A DNA stretch of 64,000 nucleotides from RGIG8745 sp045576655 (GTDB lineage Bacteria > Bacteroidota > Bacteroidia > Bacteroidales > Bacteroidaceae). The DNA lies in NCBI GenBank assembly GCA_045576655.1, contig JAZNGW010000029.1, positions 1-64,000 of the forward strand. The letters run 5' to 3'. The notes beneath the pieces are model-generated. The model had not been told where the DNA came from. It made no database searches and worked only from the letters and a program-made list of their open reading frames with translations. Shown piece by piece: positions 50,267 to 60,687 of the stretch; position 1 is the first letter of the stretch, and the number at the start of each line of letters is the position of its first letter. A program made the position numbers and the translations under genes.

Positions 50267-52078
50267 TTATTTGCTTTCGTAGTATTTTTTCAGAACGTAG
50301 AAAGCCTGTTTCTTCATGCCTTTCTCGGAGATGAGTCCCTTGCGGTTCCATCCGTCCTGCACCTGGTGGAGTTGGCGCAGAGGCGACATGAAGTCGCACA
50401 AGATCCACGGGGTCATTCCTGAGAGTCCGTCAATTTTGTCAAACATGGCAATACATTCCTCGTATAGATATGCTTGGAACTCTTCGCTCCATACGGTCTC
50501 TTTGTCGCCGTGCAGTCCCTGCAGTGCGCCGCCTCCGAACTCGCTCACGATTACAGGCTTTTCCAATCCCATCTTGAAGGTTTTGTCCCTGCATTCTGCA
50601 GGCGAACCGCCGTACCATCCAAGGTATTCGTTGAGGCTGATGATGTCGAGTTTCTGCATAAGCGGGTCGTTGTATGTGTAGACAGCGTCAGGATGTCCGT
50701 CCCTTTCCTGGTCTTTCTTGCATGCTGCCGAGAGCAGGCGTGTGGAGTCGAGGCTTCTTACATAATCAGCCAGTTCGCTAAGGAACTTGTTGCGGTCAGG
50801 CACCACAGCAGTTTCATTGGCTATGGACCAGATGATGCTGCTGGCGCGGTTGTAGTCGCGGTCAATGAGTTCCTTGTATTGTTGTTTTGCTTTTTCCAGC
50901 ACTTTAGGGCTATGCCATTGTATACCCCAGTAGAGCGGGAGTTCCTCCCAGAGCAGGATTCCCTCCTTGTCGGCAAGGCGCACAAGATTTTCCTGGTGCG
51001 GATAGTGTGCCAGACGCAGGAAGTTGCATCCAAGTTCCTTTGCCCATCCTATCACGAGCCGTGCATCCTCGATTGAATTGGCGCGAGTGCGTCGCAGAGG
51101 ATTCTCGTCGTGCAGACAGATTCCTTTGAGAAACACAGGCTCGCCGTTGAGAAGTATCTGCTTGCCTTTGGTCTCTATGGTGCGGAATCCGATTAGGTCG
51201 CTGATGGTATCGCTTCCTGCAATGATGCGCACGTCGTATAGTTTTGGATTCTCTGGCGACCACAGTTGCAGGCGTTTGGCATCGAGGGTGAAGTCCGTCT
51301 TCCCGTCGGTTTCCACGTTTACGCTCTTGTCAATTTTGAGTTCAGGAATCTGTACGCGAGCGGTCTGAGGTATCTCCTTTCCAGAGAGGAGCAGTGTGCC
51401 GCTGATTTTGCGCACCTTGCTGTTGAGTGTCGACTTGTCGAGTGCTATGTAGTAGTTGCTCACGAAAGTCTTTGGCGTTTCGACGAGCAGCACATCGCGA
51501 GTTATGCCTCCGTGGTTGAACCAGTCAGCCACCTCGGCAGGGATGCGGTCGGCACGTCGTCCGCCGTCCACACCGATGATGAGGAAGTTGCCCTCCTTCT
51601 TCATCAGGTCGGTCACCTCGTAGCAGAATGGTGTGAATCCGCCTTCGTGGCGTCCGAGACGCTTGCCGTTGAACGTCACCGTGGAGAGATAGTTGGCGGC
51701 ACCGACATATACGAAGTAGCGCTTGCTGTCATCAAGGTCGGGCTTGTCGAACAAGCGGCGGTACCAGATATTGCTTTCGTAATACATCAATTCCAGTTTC
51801 TGCGTGTTCCAGCTGCCAGGCACCCACAGTGTCTGTGCCGGATTGAAACTGTATTCCACACGGTCGCTTTTGTCGCGCGGCACCTCGTTGCGGTATATCT
51901 GCTTGTTGCCCATCGCTTCGGTGCGGAACGGGTCGAGCACGTATTCCCATTTGCCGTTCAGACAGACGTTCGTGCGGTTCAAGGCGTTACCTATGAAAAT
52001 GTTTCTGTCCTGTGCGTCGATACTGCTATTTGCCAGAAGTGCAAGCATAGCGGAAATGATGATATTCTTGATTCTCAT
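50267..52078 (-). CDS. Secreted glycoside hydrolase family 2 protein
   Basis: A 603-residue protein from the ATG at 52078, where a signal peptide begins (IIISAMLALLANSSIDA); the longer frame to 52180 adds a non-signal extension across the promoter. Domains: N-terminal sugar-binding jelly roll (about 30-210), Ig-like (215-305), TIM barrel (310-603). The acid/base Glu422 in SIANETA and nucleophile Glu513 in VSEFGGG are visible. GH2 includes beta-galactosidases, mannosidases and glucuronidases; the substrate cannot be fixed from sequence. No secretion tail is seen. Confidence 0.88.
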   Translation of the reverse strand: MRIKNIIISAMLALLANSSIDAQDRNIFIGNALNRTNVCLNGKWEYVLDPFRTEAMGNKQIYRNEVPRDKSDRVEYSFNPAQTLWVPGSWNTQKLELMYYESNIWYRRLFDKPDLDDSKRYFVYVGAANYLSTVTFNGKRLGRHEGGFTPFCYEVTDLMKKEGNFLIIGVDGGRRADRIPAEVADWFNHGGITRDVLLVETPKTFVSNYYIALDKSTLNSKVRKISGTLLLSGKEIPQTARVQIPELKIDKSVNVETDGKTDFTLDAKRLQLWSPENPKLYDVRIIAGSDTISDLIGFRTIETKGKQILLNGEPVFLKGICLHDENPLRRTRANSIEDARLVIGWAKELGCNFLRLAHYPHQENLVRLADKEGILLWEELPLYWGIQWHSPKVLEKAKQQYKELIDRDYNRASSIIWSIANETAVVPDRNKFLSELADYVRSLDSTRLLSAACKKDQERDGHPDAVYTYNDPLMQKLDIISLNEYLGWYGGSPAECRDKTFKMGLEKPVIVSEFGGGALQGLHGDKETVWSEEFQAYLYEECIAMFDKIDGLSGMTPWILCDFMSPLRQLHQVQDGWNRKGLISEKGMKKQAFYVLKKYYESK

Positions 52079-52115
52079 ATCGTTTGGGTTTGTGTTGTTC
52101 ATTATGTATCCTACG

Positions 52116-52123
52116 CAAATATA
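52116..52123 (-). promoter_or_regulatory. Putative -7 element of the GH2 gene
   Basis: TATATTTG on the minus strand, a full TAnnTTTG match, 38 bp before the ATG at 52078. Confidence 0.5.
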
Positions 52124-52214
52124 GTAATATTTATTAATAATGAAGAAAGGTGGAGTGCCAATGGCATCCACCTTTCTCACCTTAAATACATTAATACTCT
52201 TGATCCTTCCCCTC

Positions 52215-55200
52215 TTATTTTATCACAAACTTGCGTCCGTTCTGGATGTATATGCCCTTAGGCAGAGCTGTGGTCTGCATCTTGCGTCCTGTGAGGTCGT
52301 AGATGCTGTCATCGCCGGTCTTGCTGTCGGCGTTGATTTCTTCGATTCCTGTCGAAACGCTTCCTGTGCAGGTCAGCGTGAAGTTATCGAACACGAGCCA
52401 TGTGGTGTCGTTTGTAGGTTCCTTGATACCGAAGGTGAGGTCCTCTCCCTCTGCCACGTATATCTCGACGCTCAGGAGACCATAGGTCGGGTTGTTCATC
52501 TTGTCGCGCTCTGCGTCGAAGTTGGAATTTGCACAACTCTGCTCGACCACGTCAGTCACAGTCGTCTCGCCTGAAGTGGCATAGAGGTAGCCTGTGTTCA
52601 CTCCTTCGCCGTTTGCCATCTGGGTTGTGACTGTGTAGTAGCCACTTGGCACTTTCAGTGTCTGCTGCATGCTGAAGTTTGTGCTGTGCCATGTCTCAGC
52701 AGCTCCGTTGAAGCGCTGGTTGCCGAATGTGCCTGTCACGTTCCACAAAGCCCATGAGTTGCCGATGAATGCTGGGTTTTGCACTAAAGGAGTGGCGTTT
52801 ATTGGGTTGTCCAAAGTCGCTCCGGCGAGGAGGTCGCTGTGGAACCGGCTCTTCTTTATTGCGAATATCTGGAATTGGCCTATGTCGGTGCCTGTCTTGT
52901 TGCATGCCATCTCTTCGCCATCGACGAATCCGTTTTCAGGATACCACAATCCGAGCCAGTTGCCTGGATATGTGCCGTTCTCCACTGTCCATGTGCTGCC
53001 TGTTGTTGAGAACAAGAATCGTGCCCAACTGATAGGGTAAGGTTGGTCATGAGTGCGGATGTTCCATGCTGCATTCATCTCGGTCTGGAGCAGAAGTCCG
53101 TCGTAATCGATGTTGCGCAGGCAGTAGCCGCCATCGAATGCTTCAAGTGTGAATACCTTTGACATGTCGGTCAGCGGGTTGACGGACGCTTGGTAGAACA
53201 GAGCCTTGTTGCCGTTTTCCACACCGTCGCCAAGACTCATCATGAGGTCTGCCTCGTCGCAGCATATCACGAAATAGCTGTCTGACAGCGCATTTGCCAG
53301 TTGCTCCTCTGTCACGATATGCGTATAGCCGTTCTCCTCTGTAAGGATTTCTGTGAAGTAGCTGTGGCTTGCCTCCTTGAGCGTTATGGTGTAGGTGTAT
53401 GTCTCGCCCTGGTATGTGGCGGTGTATGCACCTGCTTCCTTGATGTTTTCAACGTATAGTTCCGTGCCTTTTGTTCCGTCCTGCCATACAATATCCTCTG
53501 GATTCATCATTTCAGGGATGGTGAGAGTGAAAGTTACGTCTGAGCCTGGGAACACCTCGGCTGTGTTGCTGTTGAACAGTCCGCCGTCGACGGTGATGCT
53601 CTGTAGAGCTGGCACTACGTTGAGGTGGAATTTGCTTTCGCTCACGGCTCCGCTTTGGCTGGCAAACTGACAGGTGTATGTTCTGCTTGTCGTGATGTTA
53701 GGGATTACGACGATTGTTCCCTTCACTCCGTTGTCCCAAAGGTAGTCGTCGGTCCAACCTGTTACGGCTTCGGAGTAGAGGATTACGCTCTTGCCTGAAA
53801 GCACGGACTTCTCGGTGATGCGTTCGATGACGCCGTCCACTGTTATCTCGTTTGTCATTGGGTCGGCGTCGGCATCGCCTGCCACTGCTATGGCAAACGA
53901 CTGCTGGCTCTGCTTGCCGTTGGCGGCAGTGTATGTCACACGGTAGATGTAGCTCTTGTCGGCTTTCACTGTGATTTGGCGTGTTGTCTCGCCTGTTTCC
54001 CACTGCCAGTTGCCTGTGTCTTCCGTTCCTTCAGGAAGTTGTGGGATAAGTGTGATGTCGGCGCCGTCGGCAGGGATGGCAAACGACTTGCCGCGTTCGT
54101 GTCTGTACTTCAGTCCGCCGAGGTTGGTCTGTTCCTTGTAGGTGACACCATTATAGATGATGTCGCCTGAGAGAGGGGTGATGGCATCTGCCTTGTCGAT
54201 TAATGGGCGATAGTTTGTGAGTGACGAGAAACCCAGGTGGTCGTAACCTCCGGAATTTGCATTGTAGTTGCCACCGCCACCGTCAGGACAGAGCAGTTCG
54301 GCTGCCTTGTCGGCATACTGGAGTTTCACACCGCGAAGTCCTTCGTAATATCCGCGTATGCGGTCCCAGTTAGGTCGGCGTTCGCCCTTACCGCCTTCGT
54401 TCGGACCGAACATCTGCCAGCTCGCACCACGAGGACCGGCGCAGTCTGCATATTCGTATGGATACCATGGGAGATTGGAGCCTGATATGCCAGCATAGTT
54501 GAGTGCGCAGACATATTCACAACCGGCAGCAATGCGGTCGTCCATATATGCGTAGAGGTCGTCGCCCTGGTTGAAGCCAATTTGGCACACGTCGAGTGCG
54601 CAGCAGAGAGCCATGACCGTATGTCCCTGGTCGCGTCCAGACTCCTGCATCTGTCCGAGGAATCCGAACGGTCCGCGCTCGTCGGGCATTGTTATAGGTA
54701 CAAGGTTGCCGATAAACTCGTTGCAACCGTCGTTATAGATCATAGGAGTAGTGGTGCGGTCTTCTACAAATGTGCCCTGGTGGTCATACTTGTAGAACGA
54801 CACGCCCTGGTTGTACATGTGAACGTCGTCGCAGAGGATACCGATTGACATGACGCAAAGCACGTTGCAGAGTCCCCAGTTTGACCAGTAGTGACCTGGG
54901 CGTTCACCACGGTCAGGGTGGCGGAAGTTGCTCCATGTGTCGTGGCGGCGGCGCAGGAAGTCAATGGCAGGGTTATACCATACCTTTATCATCCATTTCT
55001 TGAATCGCTCGAAGTCTTCAGGTGCCCATCCGTCGTAGTCGCGCATAAGCTCAGCGGCATTGGCAAACCCGTAGCCGTAGAGTCCGGCAGCGAGCGAAAT
55101 GTTAGTATTGCCCGTAACGGCTTTTGTCACGTCGCACCACTGCATGAGGATGCCTACAGCCTTGTCAGCATGAGCGCGGTCGCCGCTGATTTTCCAGCGA

Positions 55201-56450
55201 AGCGCGTTCTGGAATGCCATTGCAGCACCGCGTGCCGCATTCATATAGTTGTCGCCCGAAAGTCCACGCTGTACATACTCTGTAGGCCATGTAGCCACGT
55301 TGGATTGAGAATATTGGTTGGCACAGAGGATGTCCCATGCACGTACCATATAGTCGTCCTTGTCCTCGAAGATGAGTTTCTTGGCACGGTCGATATCGGC
55401 CTGTGTCACGAGGGCGCCAGGATGAACAAATCCCTTGTTGCCAGGTTTGTAGTCGAACTTTGTCTTAGGAGTGAATCCGGCAGTTGTCTTCAGGTGGGCG
55501 AGTGCCGATTTCAGGTTGTCCTCATACTTGTCGATGAGGGTCTGCGAGCCGCGACCGCTTTCTACTGCCAAGCGTGCAGTAGTCAGAGCGTCCTCCAACT
55601 CAGCAATGGCGTTAGGCGCATAGCCCGAAGCCGAACCGATAAAAGCCTGGCAGCTCTCGATCGTAGCCTTGAGCGAAGTGAAATCGCCTGTAGTGCCATA
55701 GTTCTGCTCGTATTCCAATTGTGTAGCCACATCAGCGAGGGCTGCCACTGTTTCGTCGCTTACCGCAGCGTCATAGATGCGGAAGTCCGTAATCTTGGTG
55801 TCCTTCAGGTACACGTCGCCAGAGAAAGCCGGTTTGCCCAGCCAGAGAGCCGCAGGAGTAGAGGTGAAGATGTCGTTCAATATAGGCATTGAAGCGTTGC
55901 TCTTCATGCGTTTGCCGTTGAGGAACACCTCGCCGTTCGTACCTTTCTGCCTGTACAGCATGTGCATCCATCGTCCTCTGTCCGATGTCCCGCCTATCTC
56001 GATTCCAGCCTCGCTGTCCCATCCGTTAGGTGCTATTGCCAGACGTTGTGCGTTTATGCGATAGGAGATGTACGGTCCGGCTGTGGCAGAGTTCACCTCA
56101 AGATTTGAGAATGTCCACAAGTGGTTTCCCGCAGCGCTGATGTCAGTGCCGTCCTCCACCTTGTAGCATATAGACACGGTGAAGTCCTCTAGTGCGGCAA
56201 CAATCTTGCCCACGTTACTGTACATTTCGAAATATCCGTCCTCCTTGCCCAAGTCCAGATATTTCCATTTGCCGAGTGAGTCAACCTTTGCCGAGTTGAA
56301 CATACGTCCAGGCGCTCCAGTAACAACATCCCTAATAATGGAATTCTTGATGTTGGTGAAATCAAATCTCACCTTCAAGTTCTCCTCCTCTTGTCCGATT
56401 GCGAAAACTGCAACCATGAGGAAACATAAAACAGATGCTAGTCTTTTCAT
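52215..56450 (-). CDS. Large secreted multidomain protein with alginate-lyase-like domain
   Basis: A 1411-residue exported protein. Signal peptide (VLCFLMVAVFAIG), then a LamG-like concanavalin domain (about 25-240), a helical FIVAR-like linker (255-330), an alpha/alpha-toroid region resembling PF05426 alginate lyases (about 345-760, with SNFRHPDRGERPGHYWSNW and DRGPFGFLGQMQESGRDQGH), several Ig-like domains (about 800-1050), a ligand-binding module (about 1080-1330) and a secretion tail (IYDLTGRKMQ to NGRKFVIK). The substrate is an acidic or neutral polysaccharide; the uronate operon at the left makes a uronate-containing one attractive. No PUL regulators are close by. Confidence 0.75.
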   Translation of the reverse strand: MKRLASVLCFLMVAVFAIGQEEENLKVRFDFTNIKNSIIRDVVTGAPGRMFNSAKVDSLGKWKYLDLGKEDGYFEMYSNVGKIVAALEDFTVSICYKVEDGTDISAAGNHLWTFSNLEVNSATAGPYISYRINAQRLAIAPNGWDSEAGIEIGGTSDRGRWMHMLYRQKGTNGEVFLNGKRMKSNASMPILNDIFTSTPAALWLGKPAFSGDVYLKDTKITDFRIYDAAVSDETVAALADVATQLEYEQNYGTTGDFTSLKATIESCQAFIGSASGYAPNAIAELEDALTTARLAVESGRGSQTLIDKYEDNLKSALAHLKTTAGFTPKTKFDYKPGNKGFVHPGALVTQADIDRAKKLIFEDKDDYMVRAWDILCANQYSQSNVATWPTEYVQRGLSGDNYMNAARGAAMAFQNALRWKISGDRAHADKAVGILMQWCDVTKAVTGNTNISLAAGLYGYGFANAAELMRDYDGWAPEDFERFKKWMIKVWYNPAIDFLRRRHDTWSNFRHPDRGERPGHYWSNWGLCNVLCVMSIGILCDDVHMYNQGVSFYKYDHQGTFVEDRTTTPMIYNDGCNEFIGNLVPITMPDERGPFGFLGQMQESGRDQGHTVMALCCALDVCQIGFNQGDDLYAYMDDRIAAGCEYVCALNYAGISGSNLPWYPYEYADCAGPRGASWQMFGPNEGGKGERRPNWDRIRGYYEGLRGVKLQYADKAAELLCPDGGGGNYNANSGGYDHLGFSSLTNYRPLIDKADAITPLSGDIIYNGVTYKEQTNLGGLKYRHERGKSFAIPADGADITLIPQLPEGTEDTGNWQWETGETTRQITVKADKSYIYRVTYTAANGKQSQQSFAIAVAGDADADPMTNEITVDGVIERITEKSVLSGKSVILYSEAVTGWTDDYLWDNGVKGTIVVIPNITTSRTYTCQFASQSGAVSESKFHLNVVPALQSITVDGGLFNSNTAEVFPGSDVTFTLTIPEMMNPEDIVWQDGTKGTELYVENIKEAGAYTATYQGETYTYTITLKEASHSYFTEILTEENGYTHIVTEEQLANALSDSYFVICCDEADLMMSLGDGVENGNKALFYQASVNPLTDMSKVFTLEAFDGGYCLRNIDYDGLLLQTEMNAAWNIRTHDQPYPISWARFLFSTTGSTWTVENGTYPGNWLGLWYPENGFVDGEEMACNKTGTDIGQFQIFAIKKSRFHSDLLAGATLDNPINATPLVQNPAFIGNSWALWNVTGTFGNQRFNGAAETWHSTNFSMQQTLKVPSGYYTVTTQMANGEGVNTGYLYATSGETTVTDVVEQSCANSNFDAERDKMNNPTYGLLSVEIYVAEGEDLTFGIKEPTNDTTWLVFDNFTLTCTGSVSTGIEEINADSKTGDDSIYDLTGRKMQTTALPKGIYIQNGRKFVIK

Positions 56451-56524
56451 TTGCTATTGTAGTATATATAGTTTAAATAGTTTAAAATGTTTCAATATCC
56501 AGTCGGTGCAACCCCTTCTTGTAT

Positions 56525-56542
56525 TCTTAACTCCTTAACTCC
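56525..56542. repeat. TTAACTCC short-period repeat
   Basis: TTCTTAACTCCTTAACTCC, the same unit as at 190-222 and 26069-26116, in the 495-bp divergent gap 56451-56945. The rest of that gap shows only the GH30 promoter and no convincing gene. Confidence 0.55.
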
Positions 56543-56838
56543 TCAATAAATATACAAATCTGTACCTGCTTTGACCGCAAATTTACATATGCGCCAATAT
56601 ATTGATGTGCACTATAATCTTAAAATGACCGGAATAATAGTCTAAACGTTCATTTGTACGATTTTAGCACTCCTATTATACTATTGTTGCACCTTTGCTC
56701 CTTATTGCAATCCCGTTGCCGTTGGTATGGTGCATCGTCGTAGACTTCGGCGAGGAGGTTGTTCTAAAAATGCAGGTAACAGGAATGTGGGCAAATCTCT
56801 TTTGTGAGTCGTCATGGTTAAGTAGCAAGGGCAATGCT

Positions 56839-56868
56839 TTTGCTTGTAGCATTTTTTTCCTATTTTTG
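56839..56868 (+). promoter_or_regulatory. Promoter of the GH30 operon
   Basis: TTTG (56839-56842), an 18-bp spacer and TATTTTTG (56861-56868) precede the ATG at 56946 by 77 bp. Confidence 0.55.
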
Positions 56869-56945
56869 TGGAGAATTGTGTACAGCATTGGTTGGAAGCC
56901 TAAGGCTGTGGACGTTATTAGTGTGAATCAAAACGATTATTAAAT

Positions 56946-59444
56946 ATGAAAAAGACCTTGTTTGTTCAGATTGTGTCGGTTTTGTTGTGCGTCGTGTCAT
57001 TGCAGGCGCAGACAAGTTTTGATCAGCCAACTCAGGTGTTTCTCATGCACAGCAGTGGCAATCACTTGGAGAAGGACGGAAATGGCAGGGGTGTGCTCAA
57101 GGCTCCTAACACTTCTGGGGCACAGATGATGACTTTCATTCCTGACGGAAGTGGCTACTATAGCATCATGGCCGGCGAGGGACTGGGGTATCTCTCTCTT
57201 GACGGCAGTTGGAACACTTTGTTTATCGACGAAGCAAACAGTGACAATGCCAAATATTCAATAGAGTCGGTATCGCAGTATCTGGTGAAACTCCGTTGCA
57301 AGGCAAACGGCAAGTACCTCGGCACAAACGGTACGGCGGTTGGAGAGTGGGCTTATTCCGACAAGAGCGGTGAGGAGTCGAACCATCATTGGTTCTTCAG
57401 CGACAAGGTTAATGCCGTGCTTCCTGTCGATACGACAACCTATCTGATTAATCCGCATATAGTGCGTCAGCACTTTGACGGTTGGGGTGTGTCGCTTTGC
57501 TGGTGGGCACGCATGTGTGGCGAGTGGGATGATGAGAAGATTGACGAAATTGTCACTTGGCTGGTCAGCCCTACGGGGTTGAACAACAGAATATTCCGCT
57601 ATAACATCGGCGGAGGTGATGACCCGCTCAATCAGAACTGCACGGAGCATCACATGGGCGAAGGCAAGGGACTGCGTGCCGAGATGGAAGGATTCAAGGA
57701 CTTCAGTGGTGATGAATATCATTGGGAGCGTGATGCCGGCCAACGGAAAATCATGCTCAAGATTAAGGAAAAGCGTCCGGATGCCGTGTTTGAGGCTTTT
57801 AGCAATTCAGCCCCTTACTACATGACCTACAGCGGTTGCGTGAGCGGCAACACCAATGCTGGAAGGGATAATCTGCGTCCGGAATACTACGAGGAGTTTG
57901 CGCATTACCTTGTGGACGTATGCAAGCATTACAAGGACGAATATGGCATTGAGTTCAAGACTCTCGAACCTTTCAATGAGCCTGTCACAAACTATTGGGG
58001 AGCCAACGGCAGTCAGGAGGGGTGCCATTTTGATGCGACCTCGCAGGTCAACTTCCTCAAGGTGCTTGAGCCGATTCTCAAGGAGTCAGGGCTTTCAACC
58101 GTAATATCCGCATCTGACGAGACAAGCGTTAGCCAGTCTGTCAGCACCTTCAAGACTTATATGTCGAGCGGAGTGCTCCCTCTTGTGGGGCAGTGGAACA
58201 CCCATACTTATGGCGGAAACAACGCTGATCGTGCACGCATAAGCCATCTGGCCTATCAGGCAAATAAGCCTTTGTGGATGAGTGAAGTGGGTGAAGGAGG
58301 AAGCGGTATAGGCGGCAATCTCAACCTGGCCCAGAAACTTATTGATGATATGCGCTACATCCAACCTCGGGCATGGATTGACTGGCAGTATGTGGAGGAG
58401 AACAACGACCAGTGGTGTACAGTTAGAGGCAGTTTCAGCAATCAGACATACTCGAAGGTTAAGAACTACTACGTGCGCCAGCAGTGTACACGCTTCATCA
58501 AGGAGGGCTACGACATTGTCACTTCGCTCAATGGCAGCACTCTCGCTGCGGTGAATCCTACGCGCGACACCCTTGTTGTGGTGGTGCTTAATGAGGGTGC
58601 TAAAGCTGTGCATAACATAGATTTGTCCTTCTTTGAGGATGTGAAGTACAAGTACAAGGCAAGGGCATATCGCACTTCTGCAACAGAGAACGTTGCTGCA
58701 ATCACCGATTTCAGACTGAAGGATAACATCATTACTATTGCTCTGCCGTCGCAGAGCATAACTACATTTGTCATTGCCGTGAAGGCGAAGGGTAGTAGCG
58801 TGAATATTGGCCAGGAAGGACGTGAGTTTCTCATAATTCCGCGCCACGAAAACGGGCGTGCTGTGTCGGCAAGCGAAACAGGCAAGGTGACCATTCAGGA
58901 CATCAATGTGGCAGACTCTGCTCAGCGGTGGACCTTCACGCGACAGGGCGAGGCGTATATCCTGACCAATGCCAACGGGCTCACTCTTACATCGAAGCGA
59001 ACCAGCGGAAGCACGTCGCTCACTGCCCAGAAAGGCGATGCTGCCGAGCAGACGTTCCTGGTGGAAAGCGTCGATCCGGTATATTTCAAGATACTCTCCA
59101 CCTATGAACCCGCCTTCGGTCTGGACCTCGTTAATGAGAAGACTTCGGCAGGGACAAGCGTGGCGATGTGGGAATACGACGACACATCAACACCTACGCA
59201 TCGCCAGTGGATGCTGTTCCCATTGCCTTCCGCCCTCGACGATGAGGCAAACGCCATTGAGGAGCATATCGCGCCAGCAGACGGAGCGAACGCATCCAAG
59301 GCTTCTGTTCATGACGGCATCTACGACCTTTCCGGAAGATGCATCAGGAGCGACGTTCGTAGCAAGGAGGCGTTCGACAATCTCCGCCCAGGCATATATA
59401 TCCTGCGCCAAAACGGAGTGGGCAAGAAATTTATCAGTTACTAA
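56946..59444 (+). CDS. Secreted GH30 glycoside hydrolase with ricin-type modules
   Basis: An 832-residue exported enzyme. Signal peptide (VSVLLCVVSLQAQ), an N-terminal ricin-like beta-trefoil part (30-155), the GH30 barrel with its beta domain (160-600), a second ricin-like module (about 605-775) and a secretion tail (IYDLSGRCIRS to NGVGKKFISY). Acid/base Glu345 (EPFNEP) and nucleophile Glu447 (WMSEVGEG) are visible. The HFDGWGVSLCWWA start resembles endo-beta-1,6-galactanases of subfamily GH30_5, but the subfamily is uncertain. It heads a run with the alcohol dehydrogenase and thioredoxin genes. Confidence 0.88.
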   Translation: MKKTLFVQIVSVLLCVVSLQAQTSFDQPTQVFLMHSSGNHLEKDGNGRGVLKAPNTSGAQMMTFIPDGSGYYSIMAGEGLGYLSLDGSWNTLFIDEANSDNAKYSIESVSQYLVKLRCKANGKYLGTNGTAVGEWAYSDKSGEESNHHWFFSDKVNAVLPVDTTTYLINPHIVRQHFDGWGVSLCWWARMCGEWDDEKIDEIVTWLVSPTGLNNRIFRYNIGGGDDPLNQNCTEHHMGEGKGLRAEMEGFKDFSGDEYHWERDAGQRKIMLKIKEKRPDAVFEAFSNSAPYYMTYSGCVSGNTNAGRDNLRPEYYEEFAHYLVDVCKHYKDEYGIEFKTLEPFNEPVTNYWGANGSQEGCHFDATSQVNFLKVLEPILKESGLSTVISASDETSVSQSVSTFKTYMSSGVLPLVGQWNTHTYGGNNADRARISHLAYQANKPLWMSEVGEGGSGIGGNLNLAQKLIDDMRYIQPRAWIDWQYVEENNDQWCTVRGSFSNQTYSKVKNYYVRQQCTRFIKEGYDIVTSLNGSTLAAVNPTRDTLVVVVLNEGAKAVHNIDLSFFEDVKYKYKARAYRTSATENVAAITDFRLKDNIITIALPSQSITTFVIAVKAKGSSVNIGQEGREFLIIPRHENGRAVSASETGKVTIQDINVADSAQRWTFTRQGEAYILTNANGLTLTSKRTSGSTSLTAQKGDAAEQTFLVESVDPVYFKILSTYEPAFGLDLVNEKTSAGTSVAMWEYDDTSTPTHRQWMLFPLPSALDDEANAIEEHIAPADGANASKASVHDGIYDLSGRCIRSDVRSKEAFDNLRPGIYILRQNGVGKKFISY

Positions 59445-59477
59445 TTGACTTTAATCATACAGCAAAACAATAACGAC

Positions 59478-60659
59478 ATGAAGGATTTTAAGTATTACAC
59501 CCCTACCGAGGTGATTTTCGGTGAGAACTCAGAAGAGAAGACAGGACGTCTGGTGAAGAAATACGGCGGCAAGAAGGTGCTTGTGCATTATGGCGGCCAG
59601 AGCGCGATAAAGTCGGGATTGCTCGACAAGGTGTGCGGCTTGCTCGCTCAGGAGGGCATTGAATATTTCATGCTCGGAGGCGTCGTGCCAAATCCTCGCC
59701 TGTCGAAAGTTCATGAAGGTATCGAACTCTGTCGCAAGGAGGGCATTGACTTCATCCTTGCTGTTGGCGGCGGCAGCGTGATCGACTCAGCCAAGGCCAT
59801 AGCATGCGGAGTGCCTTACGAAGGCGACGTGTGGGACTTCTATCTTGGCAAACTCCATGCCAAGGAGTGTCTGCCAGTGGCAACGGTGCTGACCATCCCT
59901 GCCGCAGGCAGCGAGATGAGCGAGTCGAGCGTTATTACCAATGAAGACGGCGATGTCAAATTGGGCTATTCCAACGACATCACCCGTCCTAAGTTTGCCA
60001 TCATGAACCCTGTGCGCACATTCACTCTTCCACCTTACCAGACAGCTGCCGGAGTGACCGATATGATTATGCACACTATGGAGCGCTATTTCACTCACGA
60101 CGATGATATGACACTGACCACCGAGGTGGCAGAGGCTGTGATGCGCACCCTCATGGACAGCGTGTTTGCCGTGCTCAAGAATCCTGAAGACTACCGCAAC
60201 CGCGCGCAGATAATGTGGGGAGGCAGCATTGCCCACAACGGACTGACAGGATGCGGAGTGAGCGACGACTGGGCTACACATCAGTTGGAACACGAACTCA
60301 GCGGTATGTTCGACGTTACCCACGGAGCAGGTCTCGCAGCCGTATGGCCTAGTTGGGCTCGCTACGTCTACAAGGAGAACGTGAGCCGTTTCGTGCGCTT
60401 CGCCGTCAATGTCATGGGTGTGACAAACGACTTTACCGACCCAGAAGGCACTGCTCTCAAAGGTATTGAGGCAATGGAACGTTTCTACCGCGCCATCGGA
60501 ATGCCTGTTAACATCCACGAACTCATAGGCCGCGACATCACCGACGACGAAATCAAGGAGATGGCACGCAAGTGCAGCCGCGACTACAAAGCCACACAAG
60601 GTTGCTTCAAGGTGCTCGACCATGCCGATATGGAGGCAATCTACAAGATGGCGAGATAA
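59478..60659 (+). CDS. Iron-containing alcohol dehydrogenase (BDH/YqhD-like)
   Basis: A 393-residue group III alcohol dehydrogenase. The ATG at 59478 (MKDFKYYTPTEVIFG) gives the usual family start; an upstream ATG adds ten atypical residues. Coenzyme motif GGGSVIDSAKA (about 94-104), and metal-binding Asp and His in GVTDMIMHTME and HQLEHELSG plus DVTHGAG are visible. It probably reduces aldehydes with NAD(P)H. It starts 33 bp after the GH30 gene and 28 bp before the thioredoxin gene. Its part in carbohydrate use is not evident. Confidence 0.9.
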   Translation: MKDFKYYTPTEVIFGENSEEKTGRLVKKYGGKKVLVHYGGQSAIKSGLLDKVCGLLAQEGIEYFMLGGVVPNPRLSKVHEGIELCRKEGIDFILAVGGGSVIDSAKAIACGVPYEGDVWDFYLGKLHAKECLPVATVLTIPAAGSEMSESSVITNEDGDVKLGYSNDITRPKFAIMNPVRTFTLPPYQTAAGVTDMIMHTMERYFTHDDDMTLTTEVAEAVMRTLMDSVFAVLKNPEDYRNRAQIMWGGSIAHNGLTGCGVSDDWATHQLEHELSGMFDVTHGAGLAAVWPSWARYVYKENVSRFVRFAVNVMGVTNDFTDPEGTALKGIEAMERFYRAIGMPVNIHELIGRDITDDEIKEMARKCSRDYKATQGCFKVLDHADMEAIYKMAR

Positions 60660-60687
60660 GACAAGCAAATCCTGAAAATACTTGACA

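Noticed and set aside
56695..56943. 82-residue plus-strand frame upstream of the GH30 gene
   Set aside because: It covers the GH30 promoter and ends at its start. The hydrophobic start is not a convincing signal and no family is recognised.
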